33,044 bases of DNA from Thermodesulfobacteriota bacterium (GTDB taxonomy: Bacteria; Desulfobacterota; WTBG01; CAIYCZ01; CAIRTM01): the NCBI GenBank assembly GCA_028282925.1, contig JANQGV010000320.1, positions 1-33,044 on the forward strand. Reading direction: 5' to 3'. Shown here piece after piece: positions 15,773 through 24,316 of this stretch. Made by a program: the position numbers and the translations under genes. The notes beneath the pieces are model-generated. The model was not told the DNA's origin and ran no database searches. It saw only the letters and a program-made list of their open reading frames with translations. Position 1 is the stretch's first letter; each line of letters begins with the position of its first letter.

Positions 15773-17287
15773 ATGAAGAAACTGTTTGTTGTGGTAAGTG
15801 TTGCTCTTATGCTGCTGGTTGCAGGAGCCCCTGCACTTGCGGCAACCACTACGTACAACTGTGCCGCCATGGCCGATGCCCGGCTTGACCAGCGCGACCC
15901 CGGCGATAATTTCGGAACGGGTACAACCATGAAAATCGTGGGCGATCCGTTAAGCACGGAAGTGGTTCGGTCGATTATACGATTCAACATTCCGTCGTTT
16001 GTGTCACCGGGCCAGATCCAAAGCGCGGTGCTGCATCTCAACGGCAGAAGCGGCGATGATGTTGCAATCAACATTCATCCGGTAACCGCCTACTGGTATG
16101 AGAAGGATCTCTTTGAACCGGACACGACCCAGCTTATCTGGGGCGCCACCTGGAACAGCCCCGGCGGCGACTGGAGCGGCTATACCTGGGCAACCGCCGG
16201 AGGTGATTTCGATGCGGCGGAATCTCAAGCGGCAACCATTGCAAGCGGCTGGAACACGATCGATATTACGACTCTGCTCACCGATAATCTCGATACCATA
16301 CGGAAATTCGGAATCATGATGAAACTCCAGGACGAAACCCTGGACCAGTTCCGGAGCATCTATTCCCGCGACAACGCAGACCGGCATCCCTACCTGGAGC
16401 TGGTGGTTGACCTGGGACTTCCAGGAGACACGTACCTGTGTCCGGTAACAAGCGATATCTATATCGACTCCGGCCGGGACTACAACCTGAATTTCAAGAC
16501 CAGGGTACTGGTTTCATGGCATCCCACCTACGGTACCTCGCGGGGGCTGTGGCATTTTGAAATCCCCCCGGGAATTTCGGAAGCCTCGATCGAAAGCGCA
16601 ACCATGCATATTTCAGGTTCCGAGCATTCCCTTTCCCTGAAAACATTTGACGTGGATCTATCGGCCCTCAATACACCGTTTGACGAAGAGACCGACACCT
16701 GGGCGAGCCTGAGCGGCGGCGACTACGACGCCGGCGTGACCAGCACCGGAAGTCTTCCCGGAACGCTGAACCCGGCGATGACAAACTGGTATGCGGCCCT
16801 TGATGTAACGACCCTTCTGGCCGGTAACCTCGACAAGGTGCGTAACAACGGTGTTCTGATGAAACAGACAACCGAAGGCGTTGCCAAGCTGCACCAGAAT
16901 ATTGCATCGCGCGAAGCCTACGATCCTACTGATGTAGCGGCCTATCTGGAAATCAACGTCAAGCCGACCCTGATTTCCCTGGCATCCCTGGAAGCGGTTC
17001 CGGGATGCGGCAGTGTTACGCTGCAATGGTCGACGGACAGTGAAATACATAACGCCGGTTTCAATATCTACCGGGCCGAACAGGGCGGTGAATTCGTGAA
17101 AATCAACGCGGAAATCATCCCGGCCCAGGGCGGGCCGCTCAGCGGAGCAGCGTATGAGTTCGTCGATGCGTCGGTGAAAAACCGCACGGCCTATACCTAC
17201 AAGCTGGAGGACATCGACAGCGACGGAACGGCCACCATGCACGGCCCGGTCAGCGCGACGCCCCGGCTTATCTACCTGGTAAAATAA
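15773..17287 (+). CDS. Exported double-DNRLRE protein ending in Fn3-like module
   Basis: A 504-residue exported protein. The signal peptide is residues 1-24 (LAATTTY). Residues about 26-214 and 222-396 are two DNRLRE domains (beta-sandwich, now related to CBM96; NCBIfam DNRLRE). Hallmarks include NFGT, SIIRFNIPSFV and SAVLHLNG in the first, and LHQNIASRE near the end of the second. Residues 399-504 form the Fn3-like C-terminal module (LASLEAVPGCGSVTLQWS to SATPRLIYLVK). The likely role is surface binding to polysaccharide, inferred from CBM96 members. It is a paralog of 17407, which differs at the C-terminus. AAGGAGGT lies 7 bases before the ATG. It has its own promoter, leader and terminator. 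Confidence 0.85.
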   Translation: MKKLFVVVSVALMLLVAGAPALAATTTYNCAAMADARLDQRDPGDNFGTGTTMKIVGDPLSTEVVRSIIRFNIPSFVSPGQIQSAVLHLNGRSGDDVAINIHPVTAYWYEKDLFEPDTTQLIWGATWNSPGGDWSGYTWATAGGDFDAAESQAATIASGWNTIDITTLLTDNLDTIRKFGIMMKLQDETLDQFRSIYSRDNADRHPYLELVVDLGLPGDTYLCPVTSDIYIDSGRDYNLNFKTRVLVSWHPTYGTSRGLWHFEIPPGISEASIESATMHISGSEHSLSLKTFDVDLSALNTPFDEETDTWASLSGGDYDAGVTSTGSLPGTLNPAMTNWYAALDVTTLLAGNLDKVRNNGVLMKQTTEGVAKLHQNIASREAYDPTDVAAYLEINVKPTLISLASLEAVPGCGSVTLQWSTDSEIHNAGFNIYRAEQGGEFVKINAEIIPAQGGPLSGAAYEFVDASVKNRTAYTYKLEDIDSDGTATMHGPVSATPRLIYLVK

Positions 17288-17312
17288 GCAGCATCCAACG
17301 GGTACCATATAG

Positions 17313-17345
17313 AGGGCCGGGCCTGATGCGGGTACCGGCCCTTTT
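17313..17345 (+). terminator. Terminator after 15773
   Basis: AGGGCCGG (17313-17320) and CCGGCCCT (17335-17342) pair with a 14-base loop, followed by TTTT. It lies 26 bp after the stop; moderate strength. Confidence 0.7.
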
Positions 17346-17406
17346 CGTTTTTACACGAATTGGTCATAAACAAACAGCGTAGACAAATAGAAAGAACGGA
17401 AAAAAT

Positions 17407-19227
17407 ATGTGCCGGAAAATAATATCTTGTTTTTGGCTGCTGTGTATCCTGTGTGCTGTTTCCGGTTATGCACAGGCGGAAACAGTGTATACCTGCAATG
17501 CAATGGCCGACACAACCCTGCGCTCCGCTGATAATGAAACCAACTTCGGGACGGATGTGGACGTTCTTGTTGCAGGAGACGATTCGGGTGCGGACATTTC
17601 CCGGGGAGTGTTTCGATTCAACATCCCGTCGTTTGTCACTGCCGGGCAGGTGCAGGAAGCGGTGTTGCATTTGAAAGGGCAAAGCGGTGATGATGTTGCC
17701 GTAAACATTCATCCGGTAACCGGTTACTGGTATGAAAAGGACCTTTTTGAACCGGACATGACCCAGCTTATCTGGGGCGCCACCTGGAGCAGCCCCGGCG
17801 GTGATTTCGATGCAACGGAATCACAAGCGGTGATCATTGCCGACGGCTGGAACGCTATCGATATTACGACCCTGTTTGCCGATAACCTCGATACCATCCA
17901 AAAATACGGAATTCTGATGAAACTCCAGGATGAGGCCGTTGACCAGTCCAGCAGTATTTATTCTCGGGACAACAGTGACTTTAACCCCTATATTGAACTG
18001 ACTGTGGATCTTGGCCTTAAAGAAGGCGAGCACCTTTGTCCGGTTATTCATGATGTGTATATAGACTCTGGCCGTGAGTATAATCTAAACTTCAAGACCA
18101 GGATTCTGGTTTCATGGCACCCATCGTATGGAACCTCACGCGGGCTATGGAGGTTCGATATCCCATCGGGAATTTCGGCATCGGCAATCGATAATGCAAC
18201 CATGTATATTTCCGGTTCCGAGCATGTGTCCGGAGGGGAAACTCTCAATGTGGAACTGTTCGCCCTCAACGAGCCCTTTGCCGAGGAAAAAGACACCTGG
18301 ACGAGCCTAAACGGTGGGGATTACGATACCGAAGATAATGCCAGCGACACACTGCCGAACACAGGAGGTATGAACTGGTATAAGGAAATAGATGTAACCG
18401 GGCTGTTGAGCAGCAAGCTCGACAAGGTGCGCGACTACGGCTTACTGATGAAAAGCTCCGCCGAAGAGGTTTCTAAGCTGCATCAGAACATAGCGTCGCG
18501 GGAAAGTGCCGATGCAACCGACCGGGCGGCATACCTGCTGATACAATGTGACACCTCAACCAGTTCTTCCAGCACAACCACAACATCAGTCGTTCCGACC
18601 ACCACTTCCAGCACCTCGGGCGGAAACAACGGCGGTGGGCCGGACCCTACCACCACCACGGCTCCGGCCACGACCACCACCACGCTCCCGGCTTCAACCA
18701 GCACAACGACAACCATACCGCCAACGACCACCACCTCCAGCATAGCGCCCCCGCCGGAGGAACCCACCACAACCACAACGGTTCACCAGGGACCGTGCCC
18801 GGTTGAACTGCTGGTGAAACAGGCTGATGCCGGAACCGCCGGCCTGTTCAGGAGGTTTCGCGACCAGCGGTTGAACACCACGGGCCTGGGGTTATCGTTG
18901 TGTTATGTGTATTACGCCCATGCCGGTGAAATGGTGCGGATATTGACCGGTAAGCCTGATTTGGGTGCGAGGGTCGGGGAGCTTTTGCAGGAAGTGATTC
19001 CGGCGTTTCGTAGAGGCCTTGAACAGGGAGCACCGATTATTGTAACGAAAAAACAGGTGCGGGCCGGAGCAGGAATCATGGAGGAGATGCAGCGCTCCGC
19101 ATCGCCGGAACTGTACAGGGGCATCGAAACCCTGATCCGCCTGCTGGTTGAACGCGATGCGCTGAAACAGTTTGGAGTGGAAATTGCTGCACCAAAACAG
19201 CGTAACAATGCCCGGCTGATACAATAA
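17407..19227 (+). CDS. Exported double-DNRLRE protein with Thr-rich linker and CFI-box-like tail
   Basis: A 606-residue exported protein. The signal peptide is residues 1 to about 24 (YAQA-ETV). Residues about 25-208 and 212-380 are two DNRLRE domains closely matching those of 15773 at protein and DNA level. A Thr/Ser/Pro-rich linker covers about 381-461, probably a flexible and possibly glycosylated spacer. The tail (about 462-606) reads as a diverged CFI-box-CTERM: GPCPVELL, then LFRRFRDQRLNTT, a Gly, and YVYYAHAGEM. It lacks the Fn3-like module its paralog has. It lies 26 bp upstream of 19254 and starts a likely operon to 24010. The start has only a weak GGA site. Confidence 0.82.
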   Translation: MCRKIISCFWLLCILCAVSGYAQAETVYTCNAMADTTLRSADNETNFGTDVDVLVAGDDSGADISRGVFRFNIPSFVTAGQVQEAVLHLKGQSGDDVAVNIHPVTGYWYEKDLFEPDMTQLIWGATWSSPGGDFDATESQAVIIADGWNAIDITTLFADNLDTIQKYGILMKLQDEAVDQSSSIYSRDNSDFNPYIELTVDLGLKEGEHLCPVIHDVYIDSGREYNLNFKTRILVSWHPSYGTSRGLWRFDIPSGISASAIDNATMYISGSEHVSGGETLNVELFALNEPFAEEKDTWTSLNGGDYDTEDNASDTLPNTGGMNWYKEIDVTGLLSSKLDKVRDYGLLMKSSAEEVSKLHQNIASRESADATDRAAYLLIQCDTSTSSSSTTTTSVVPTTTSSTSGGNNGGGPDPTTTTAPATTTTTLPASTSTTTTIPPTTTTSSIAPPPEEPTTTTTVHQGPCPVELLVKQADAGTAGLFRRFRDQRLNTTGLGLSLCYVYYAHAGEMVRILTGKPDLGARVGELLQEVIPAFRRGLEQGAPIIVTKKQVRAGAGIMEEMQRSASPELYRGIETLIRLLVERDALKQFGVEIAAPKQRNNARLIQ

Positions 19228-19253
19228 CAGATACGGCACGTGGAGGAGAATGG

Positions 19254-21008
19254 ATGAACACTAGGGTAAAAAAACGGATAGTATTTTTATTGTCGGCCGT
19301 TGCTTTGTTGCCGATCACTGTTTGTGCGGACACGGTACACCTCACGGCCGACAACGATACCTACATTGACGCTCTGTATGCCGACACGTCCTTCGGCAGT
19401 GAATGGAAGCTTCTCATGAGCGGTTCCCCGGGAAAACCGGCCCACGGACTCATGCATTTTGATTTCAGCCCGGTTCCGGAACATGCCCTCATTACCAAAG
19501 CGGACCTGACCCTGTGCGTGCACGGGTCACGCAGCACAGACACCTTTACCACCTTGCCGCTAACGCGCCCCTGGTCGGAAACCACCGCAACCTGGCGGCA
19601 AAAATCAGCAGGGGCTGCATGGTACACGCCGGGGGGCGATTACGACCCGGCAACCAGCGCCGATGCCCCGGTGCCCGCAACAATCCCCGGCTGGACGGTC
19701 ATGGACGTGACGGGCAGTGTGGTAACCCCCGATGGTGCGGTTGATCCGATTGTTGCCGCCAACGGGTTGCTGCTCCAGGCCGACGACGGGTACAGCAAGG
19801 TGTTGTCTTCTGAGCTGGTCACCTATGCAAGCGCTCAAACCTGTCACTCCTGCCACGGGACGTTCGACACACAGCGGGATGCAGGCAAGCACACCGATTG
19901 CGCCCGGTGCCACAGCCGGGAAGGGCTGCCCCTGGCTGGTGAACCCGCCCTGGTGGTTGAATATGAGCCCATGCTGTTTCAGTTTGTGCAGTTGTCGGAT
20001 GTACACATTGGCAGAACACCGCAGCAGTCCGTGAACCTCACCAACGCGGTAACACAGATTAATGCCCTTGATCCTGATTTTGTGCTCTTTACCGGCGATC
20101 TGACCGAGCAGGGGCTTGAAAGCGAGTACCAGACTTTTATTGATACGGTCGCACTGCTCAGCATGCCGTACTACTGTATTCCAGGTGATAATGATGTTGT
20201 GGAAAGCGCCGTGCTGGGGGCCGATCTTGAGCGGTATCGGGCCTACCTGGGCGATGAGTACTACCGTTTCGAGTATATGGGTTTCAACATTATCGGCATA
20301 AACAACACTCTGGATCCGTCCCTCGGCAGCGTGCAACGGCAATGGTTTGAGCAGCAGTTGCAGGGTGGGGCGCCGAACTTGGTTTTCGGTCATAAAGCAC
20401 TACTCGGCCGGACGAGCGGCATGCCGGTACAGGGTGCCGAACAGGTGCTTGACCTGCTCGGGGCATACGGGGCCGGGGCTTTCTTCAACGGCGACGACCA
20501 CGAACACGCCCAGCACATGCATACTAACGTGCAGCACTTCTGGTGCGACAACCTGAGTTTCGCCCATTACGGCGACCCCTATAATTTCTACCGGGTATAT
20601 TCCGACCGCATTGTGCTGTATCATGTAGACCTGCGCAACGGTTCCATGACACGGGTGGGGAGTTACGCCCTGCAGGAACCGTTGACCCTTATAGAGCTGG
20701 AATCCTTTCAGGCCGTAGCGGGAAACGGCCGGGTGACGTTGAGCTGGTCTACGAAAGCCGAGATCGATACTGCCGGTTTTCATGTTGTCCGGACGGAAAA
20801 GGGCAAGAGTCCGGTACGGATAACCCCGGAGCTGATTGCCGCACGGGGAGGGGCGCTTGCCGGTGCCGACTATACAGTGTGCGACAGTGATGTGCAGAAC
20901 CGGCGCGAATATACATATCGGCTTGTTGATGTTGATGTGACGGGCGTGGAAACATCCCACGGGCCGGTAACGGCCACGCCCAGGCTTCTATACGGTTTTG
21001 GGAACTGA
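19254..21008 (+). CDS. Exported DNRLRE protein with two CxxCH motifs, phosphoesterase domain and Fn3-like tail
   Basis: A 584-residue exported protein. The signal peptide is 1-25 (VCA-DTV). A DNRLRE domain runs from about 26 to 190. It is interrupted by a Cys/His insert with two heme c-type motifs, Cys197-HS-Cys200-His201 and Cys216-AR-Cys219-His220, then resumes with PALVVEYE. A calcineurin-like phosphoesterase domain (about 243-470) has Asp249-Val-His251, Asp282 in TGDLT, GDND (311-314), His380 in FGHK and GDDHEH (413-418, His416 and His418). The Fn3-like tail is about 478-584. The combination is unusual; heme attachment and metal binding are predictions. It is co-transcribed with 17407 and 21010. 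Confidence 0.87.
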   Translation: MNTRVKKRIVFLLSAVALLPITVCADTVHLTADNDTYIDALYADTSFGSEWKLLMSGSPGKPAHGLMHFDFSPVPEHALITKADLTLCVHGSRSTDTFTTLPLTRPWSETTATWRQKSAGAAWYTPGGDYDPATSADAPVPATIPGWTVMDVTGSVVTPDGAVDPIVAANGLLLQADDGYSKVLSSELVTYASAQTCHSCHGTFDTQRDAGKHTDCARCHSREGLPLAGEPALVVEYEPMLFQFVQLSDVHIGRTPQQSVNLTNAVTQINALDPDFVLFTGDLTEQGLESEYQTFIDTVALLSMPYYCIPGDNDVVESAVLGADLERYRAYLGDEYYRFEYMGFNIIGINNTLDPSLGSVQRQWFEQQLQGGAPNLVFGHKALLGRTSGMPVQGAEQVLDLLGAYGAGAFFNGDDHEHAQHMHTNVQHFWCDNLSFAHYGDPYNFYRVYSDRIVLYHVDLRNGSMTRVGSYALQEPLTLIELESFQAVAGNGRVTLSWSTKAEIDTAGFHVVRTEKGKSPVRITPELIAARGGALAGADYTVCDSDVQNRREYTYRLVDVDVTGVETSHGPVTATPRLLYGFGN

Positions 21009-21009
21009 C

Positions 21010-22569
21010 GTGGAATTGCATGTAAAAAAACTGCTGCCGTACGTGGTGTTTGCCGTTCAGGTGTTTGTGGGAGGCTGTACGCCCGGGGACGACGTCCAGG
21101 TGCAGGTGGCGGAGACCGATGCAGGTTTTGCCGATTTCAGACATGCACCGCCCGATATTGTGTACGGGCCGTACGCGCTTGCCGTAACCACGGACAGCGC
21201 GGTGATCGCCTGGGAGGAGCGCCGGGGACTAAACGGGCTCAGGCATGTGGAGGTTGAGATGGGCGGCCTGGAACCGGGCATCGAATACCGCTACCGGGTG
21301 AACGGTGCGGCGGGAGACGGCCGTTTTGTGACGCCGCCGGATACGGACAACGGATCTTCATTCGGTTTTTTTGTCTGGGGCGATACGCGGACAGGCAATA
21401 ACGAGAGCGGCCGCATCGTTGATGCAATGCTGGCCCGTGATCCTGAAGCGGCCTTCGCCCTGCACACCGGCGACATGGTTGAAGACGGGGATGTGCTGGA
21501 CGATTGGGAAGTGCACTGGTGGACACCGATGGCCGATCTGCTGGCGGCAATGCCGGTGTATCCCACCATGGGAAACCACGAAGTAAATTCAGAGTGGTAC
21601 CAGCGGTATTTCGGGTGCCTGGGCGACCGGGGTATGAACTACTCGTTTGACTGGGGCCGGGTGCATTTCGTTGTGCTGGATGCAAACAGCGTCAATTTCG
21701 GTACGGAGCAGCAGCTTGCGTGGCTGGAAGCGGACTTGCGGGAGCACATGGATGCCGATTTTACGATTGTCGGTCACCATATCCCGGTTTATTTTTCATC
21801 ACCGGGCGATACAAACGGCATGCCCTATCTGCAGGAATCGGTGTTGCCGCTCTATGAGCGCTATGGCGTTGATCTGGTGTTGAGCGGCGACGTGCACAGC
21901 TATCAGCATCATGTGCGAAACGGTATCCATTTCCTGATTTCGGCCGGCGGCGGAGAGAAACCTTCGGAGCACGGTCTGCCCCTGGAGGGCATGACCCGTG
22001 CCCTGGCACAGGTGTATCATTATGTTCACTGCCGGGTCGACGGAAAAACCATGCAGGTAACGGCCTATGATGTTGATGGAGCGATACTGGAAGCGTTCAG
22101 CATAGAAGCGGGCGCACCATCGGCACTGCCCGCACGGGTAGTGGTAGAGGCCGACCGGGAGCAGGCCGCACCGGGCGACACGATTGTGCTTGATATCTCA
22201 GTTGAAAATATCAGCGGCCTGGAACGCGCCGCCCTTTCACTGCCGTATGTGAAAAGCCGGCCGCCGGTTGCGTTGACGGTTGCCGACAGCGACCCGTCCC
22301 GGGAGGGCATACAGGTACTTCCCGGTGGCCTTGGAGGTAGTGTTACGGGCAACAGCGCCGATAACGCAACCGGAGTGTTGCAGTATACGGAAGAAGATAT
22401 CGGCGGCGGGTCGCTGGATACCGGGCTGATTGCATCGGTTGAGCTGCTGGTGCCGGACGATGTGCGTGCAACCGCCTTTTATTTTGTGCCGGTCTGTACG
22501 TTCCAGGACAGTACCGGAAATACGATCCCGCACTCTATGGGCGGTGTCAAGGTTGTGTTGAAACTGTAA
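21010..22569 (+). CDS. Purple-acid-phosphatase-like lipoprotein with cohesin-like C-terminus
   Basis: A 519-residue lipoprotein. I choose a GTG at 21010, immediately after the stop of 19254 (21006-21008), because GGGA precedes it at suitable spacing; a TTG at 20998 would also read in frame. The lipobox is VGGC. A short N-terminal Fn3-like (PAP-type) domain is followed by a metallophosphoesterase domain: Asp125 in GDTR, Asp155 in GDMVEDGD, GNHE 188-191, GHH 255-257 and GDVH 293-296. The C-terminal 145 residues resemble a cohesin fold (VVVEADREQAAPGDTIVLDI). No dockerin was found in the window to pair with it. It is probably a periplasmic or surface phosphatase, acting with 19254. Confidence 0.85.
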   Translation: MELHVKKLLPYVVFAVQVFVGGCTPGDDVQVQVAETDAGFADFRHAPPDIVYGPYALAVTTDSAVIAWEERRGLNGLRHVEVEMGGLEPGIEYRYRVNGAAGDGRFVTPPDTDNGSSFGFFVWGDTRTGNNESGRIVDAMLARDPEAAFALHTGDMVEDGDVLDDWEVHWWTPMADLLAAMPVYPTMGNHEVNSEWYQRYFGCLGDRGMNYSFDWGRVHFVVLDANSVNFGTEQQLAWLEADLREHMDADFTIVGHHIPVYFSSPGDTNGMPYLQESVLPLYERYGVDLVLSGDVHSYQHHVRNGIHFLISAGGGEKPSEHGLPLEGMTRALAQVYHYVHCRVDGKTMQVTAYDVDGAILEAFSIEAGAPSALPARVVVEADREQAAPGDTIVLDISVENISGLERAALSLPYVKSRPPVALTVADSDPSREGIQVLPGGLGGSVTGNSADNATGVLQYTEEDIGGGSLDTGLIASVELLVPDDVRATAFYFVPVCTFQDSTGNTIPHSMGGVKVVLKL

Positions 22570-22602
22570 TAATACATGGACAGGAAAGGATGGGAAAAAA
22601 AT

Positions 22603-23094
22603 ATGAAGGTATATTCACTGAAAAAAGTATGTGCATACACAGTCGTGATGCTGAGTACGGTTTGTATGCTTGCCGGTTGTGATATCTGGATCGGCGAAGA
22701 ATATGTGTATGTGAAACTCGGCGAAACAAGCGTTACCGTCCCGCTCCAGGGCATGCAGACCACCGGGGTCAATGACCGGGCCGTTGTAAACCTGGCTGAA
22801 GTGATTGAAAAGGCCGACGTTGTTGAGGATCCTGAAAATTACTTTTACAATTTTATAGCCTCCGACGGTTATTCATTGCGGGCCCTGCTGATAAATGAAA
22901 AGCGCGGTACGGGCCTGCCGCCCTGGCAGGACATGCAGAAAGGGTATCTGTATGCCAGCGAATCCTATGAGCTGGTGGCAGGCTGGGAAGAGGGCACGCT
23001 GGGCGGTACCCACGGGGGCTGCTACAATGCCAAGTATATGAACGGCGGCACCATACAGCTTCTTGAAGAGGACATTATCGTAGAAGAGCAATGA
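22603..23094 (+). CDS. Small lipoprotein, possibly molybdopterin-domain-like
   Basis: A 163-residue lipoprotein. The start at 22603 is favoured (GGAAAGGATGGG upstream); an upstream ATG at 22576 adds nine residues before a good signal. Lipobox LAGC gives Cys26. The mature part contains YNFIASDGYSLRALLIN and ELVAGWEEGTLGGTHGGC. The DGYS segment weakly resembles the oxidoreductase molybdopterin-binding (sulfite oxidase-type) fold, but length is short and the expected Cys ligand cannot be assigned, so this is tentative. It sits inside the operon between 21010 and 23132. Confidence 0.6.
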   Translation: MKVYSLKKVCAYTVVMLSTVCMLAGCDIWIGEEYVYVKLGETSVTVPLQGMQTTGVNDRAVVNLAEVIEKADVVEDPENYFYNFIASDGYSLRALLINEKRGTGLPPWQDMQKGYLYASESYELVAGWEEGTLGGTHGGCYNAKYMNGGTIQLLEEDIIVEEQ

Positions 23095-23131
23095 AAAAGT
23101 AAAAAAAACAACCACTGCAATGAAAGAGAGT

Positions 23132-24010
23132 ATGAAAAAATACCTGCACGTTATTATACTAATCGTAATTCTAGTCCTTACCGCCGGGGCCGCCGGGGCT
23201 CAGACCATCATATGCCCGGCAATTGCCGATGTCAGCATCGACGAATGGTACCCGGATGAGAACATGAACTATAAGGACCGCCTGATACTGGCCACCAATA
23301 TGAACAGCCATCACGGCATTGCCCGGGCCCTGCTGCGTTTCGACATACCGGCGGAAGTACAGCCGGAGGAAATCAAGACGGCATTTGTGTATTTTTCCGG
23401 GTGCAGCCATTGCGGGGGCGCCAAAGGCGGCACGATCCGCATGTGCGCTCTGAACGATCCCTTCGATGAAAACACCGATACGTGGGCAACGCTTGACGGC
23501 GGGAACTGGGATGAGACCGTGTGCTGCGATGCCGAGCTGCCCGGGGGAAGCGCCTGGAACGAGGCTGTTAATGGAGAAAAAACGTCCGAGGCCGTGGGTA
23601 TGGATATTACGGCCCTGCTCACCGGTAATCTCGAAAAAGTGCGTACCAACGGCATTATGATCCGGTTCGCCGACGAGCACCAGCAGCCCTATACCCACCA
23701 GAACATAGCGTCGCGGGAGTCGGAGGACACCCTGGATTTTGCACCCTGTATTGTGCTCAACGACAATGCTGCTCCCTGTGCGGCCGGGGTTGCGCTGGGA
23801 AATGATTTGCCGGCCCTTGAAACGTTACGCCGCTTTCGGGACCGCGTGCTGGCCGGATCTGTAACCGGGCGTACGCTCACGGCCCTGTACAACCTGTGTT
23901 CACCAGCCTGTGCGCGTTATCTGCGCGAACACCCCGGGCCCAGAAAACAGGCCGAAACAATACTGCGGGGCATGTTGCCGCTGGTGCGCCGTGTGCTGGA
24001 AAAACCCTGA
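23132..24010 (+). CDS. Exported single-DNRLRE protein with CFI-box-like tail
   Basis: A 292-residue exported protein. The start at 23132 (GAGAG upstream) is chosen over an upstream ATG at 23120. The signal peptide ends near GAAGAQT. Residues about 20-208 form one DNRLRE domain: LLRFDIPAEVQ, DPFDENTDTWATL and HQNIASRES are recognisable. A CSHC pair (SGCSHCGG) sits inside it. The tail (about 215-292) matches the CFI-box-CTERM pattern: TLRRFRDRVLAGSVTGRTL, then ALYNLCSPACARYLREH and a final helix. The leading CFI is not intact. It ends the operon, with a hairpin right after the stop. Confidence 0.8.
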   Translation: MKKYLHVIILIVILVLTAGAAGAQTIICPAIADVSIDEWYPDENMNYKDRLILATNMNSHHGIARALLRFDIPAEVQPEEIKTAFVYFSGCSHCGGAKGGTIRMCALNDPFDENTDTWATLDGGNWDETVCCDAELPGGSAWNEAVNGEKTSEAVGMDITALLTGNLEKVRTNGIMIRFADEHQQPYTHQNIASRESEDTLDFAPCIVLNDNAAPCAAGVALGNDLPALETLRRFRDRVLAGSVTGRTLTALYNLCSPACARYLREHPGPRKQAETILRGMLPLVRRVLEKP

Positions 24011-24041
24011 TTTTTCATGTACCGGTCTGGTATATGAAAAA
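24011..24041 (+). terminator. Hairpin directly after 23132
   Basis: TTTTTCATGTACC and GGTATATGAAAAA pair over 13 bases with one mismatch and a 5-base loop. It starts on the base after the stop. There is no T-run beyond it. A probable terminator for the operon. Confidence 0.6.
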
Positions 24042-24196
24042 AGCATCCCTGTATATTTCGTCTGATACGGATACCTGCCTGCGCCGTATGCATCATTTGC
24101 AATTTAACGTTTTGTTTTTACTTGATATTTTGACTGTTCCGGCCCTCTATCCTCGTTACTGGTATTCGTGAGGAAAACGTAATCGGCTGCTCTTTT

Positions 24197-24225
24197 TTTA
24201 TTTGGATACCAGTGGTTGATATGAT
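24197..24225 (+). promoter_or_regulatory. Putative extended -10 promoter of 24317
   Basis: TTTATT (24197-24202), 17-base spacer, TATGAT (24220-24225) with upstream TG. It matches the arrangement before 12275 (TTGG, 11 bases, TGATATGATA). The spacer holds TGG-ATA-CCA, a partial palindrome like the one at 12173. Confidence 0.5.
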
Positions 24226-24316
24226 ATAGATACCAAAACAAGGACAGGGGATGGGTAAGGAGTGATATAGTCCTCATTACAAAACGACAAATGTAATTAA
24301 TGGGAGAGGAAAACAC

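Noticed and set aside
18550-18790. Plus-strand ACC-rich repeat resembling a microsatellite or CRISPR-like stretch
   Set aside because: It is the coding sequence of the Thr-rich linker within an uninterrupted gene; the units are not regular repeats with spacers.
14342-21008. Type IX secretion C-terminal domain
   Set aside because: The Fn3-like tails resemble the general fold, but no T9SS component is in the window and the organism does not look like a Bacteroidota member.
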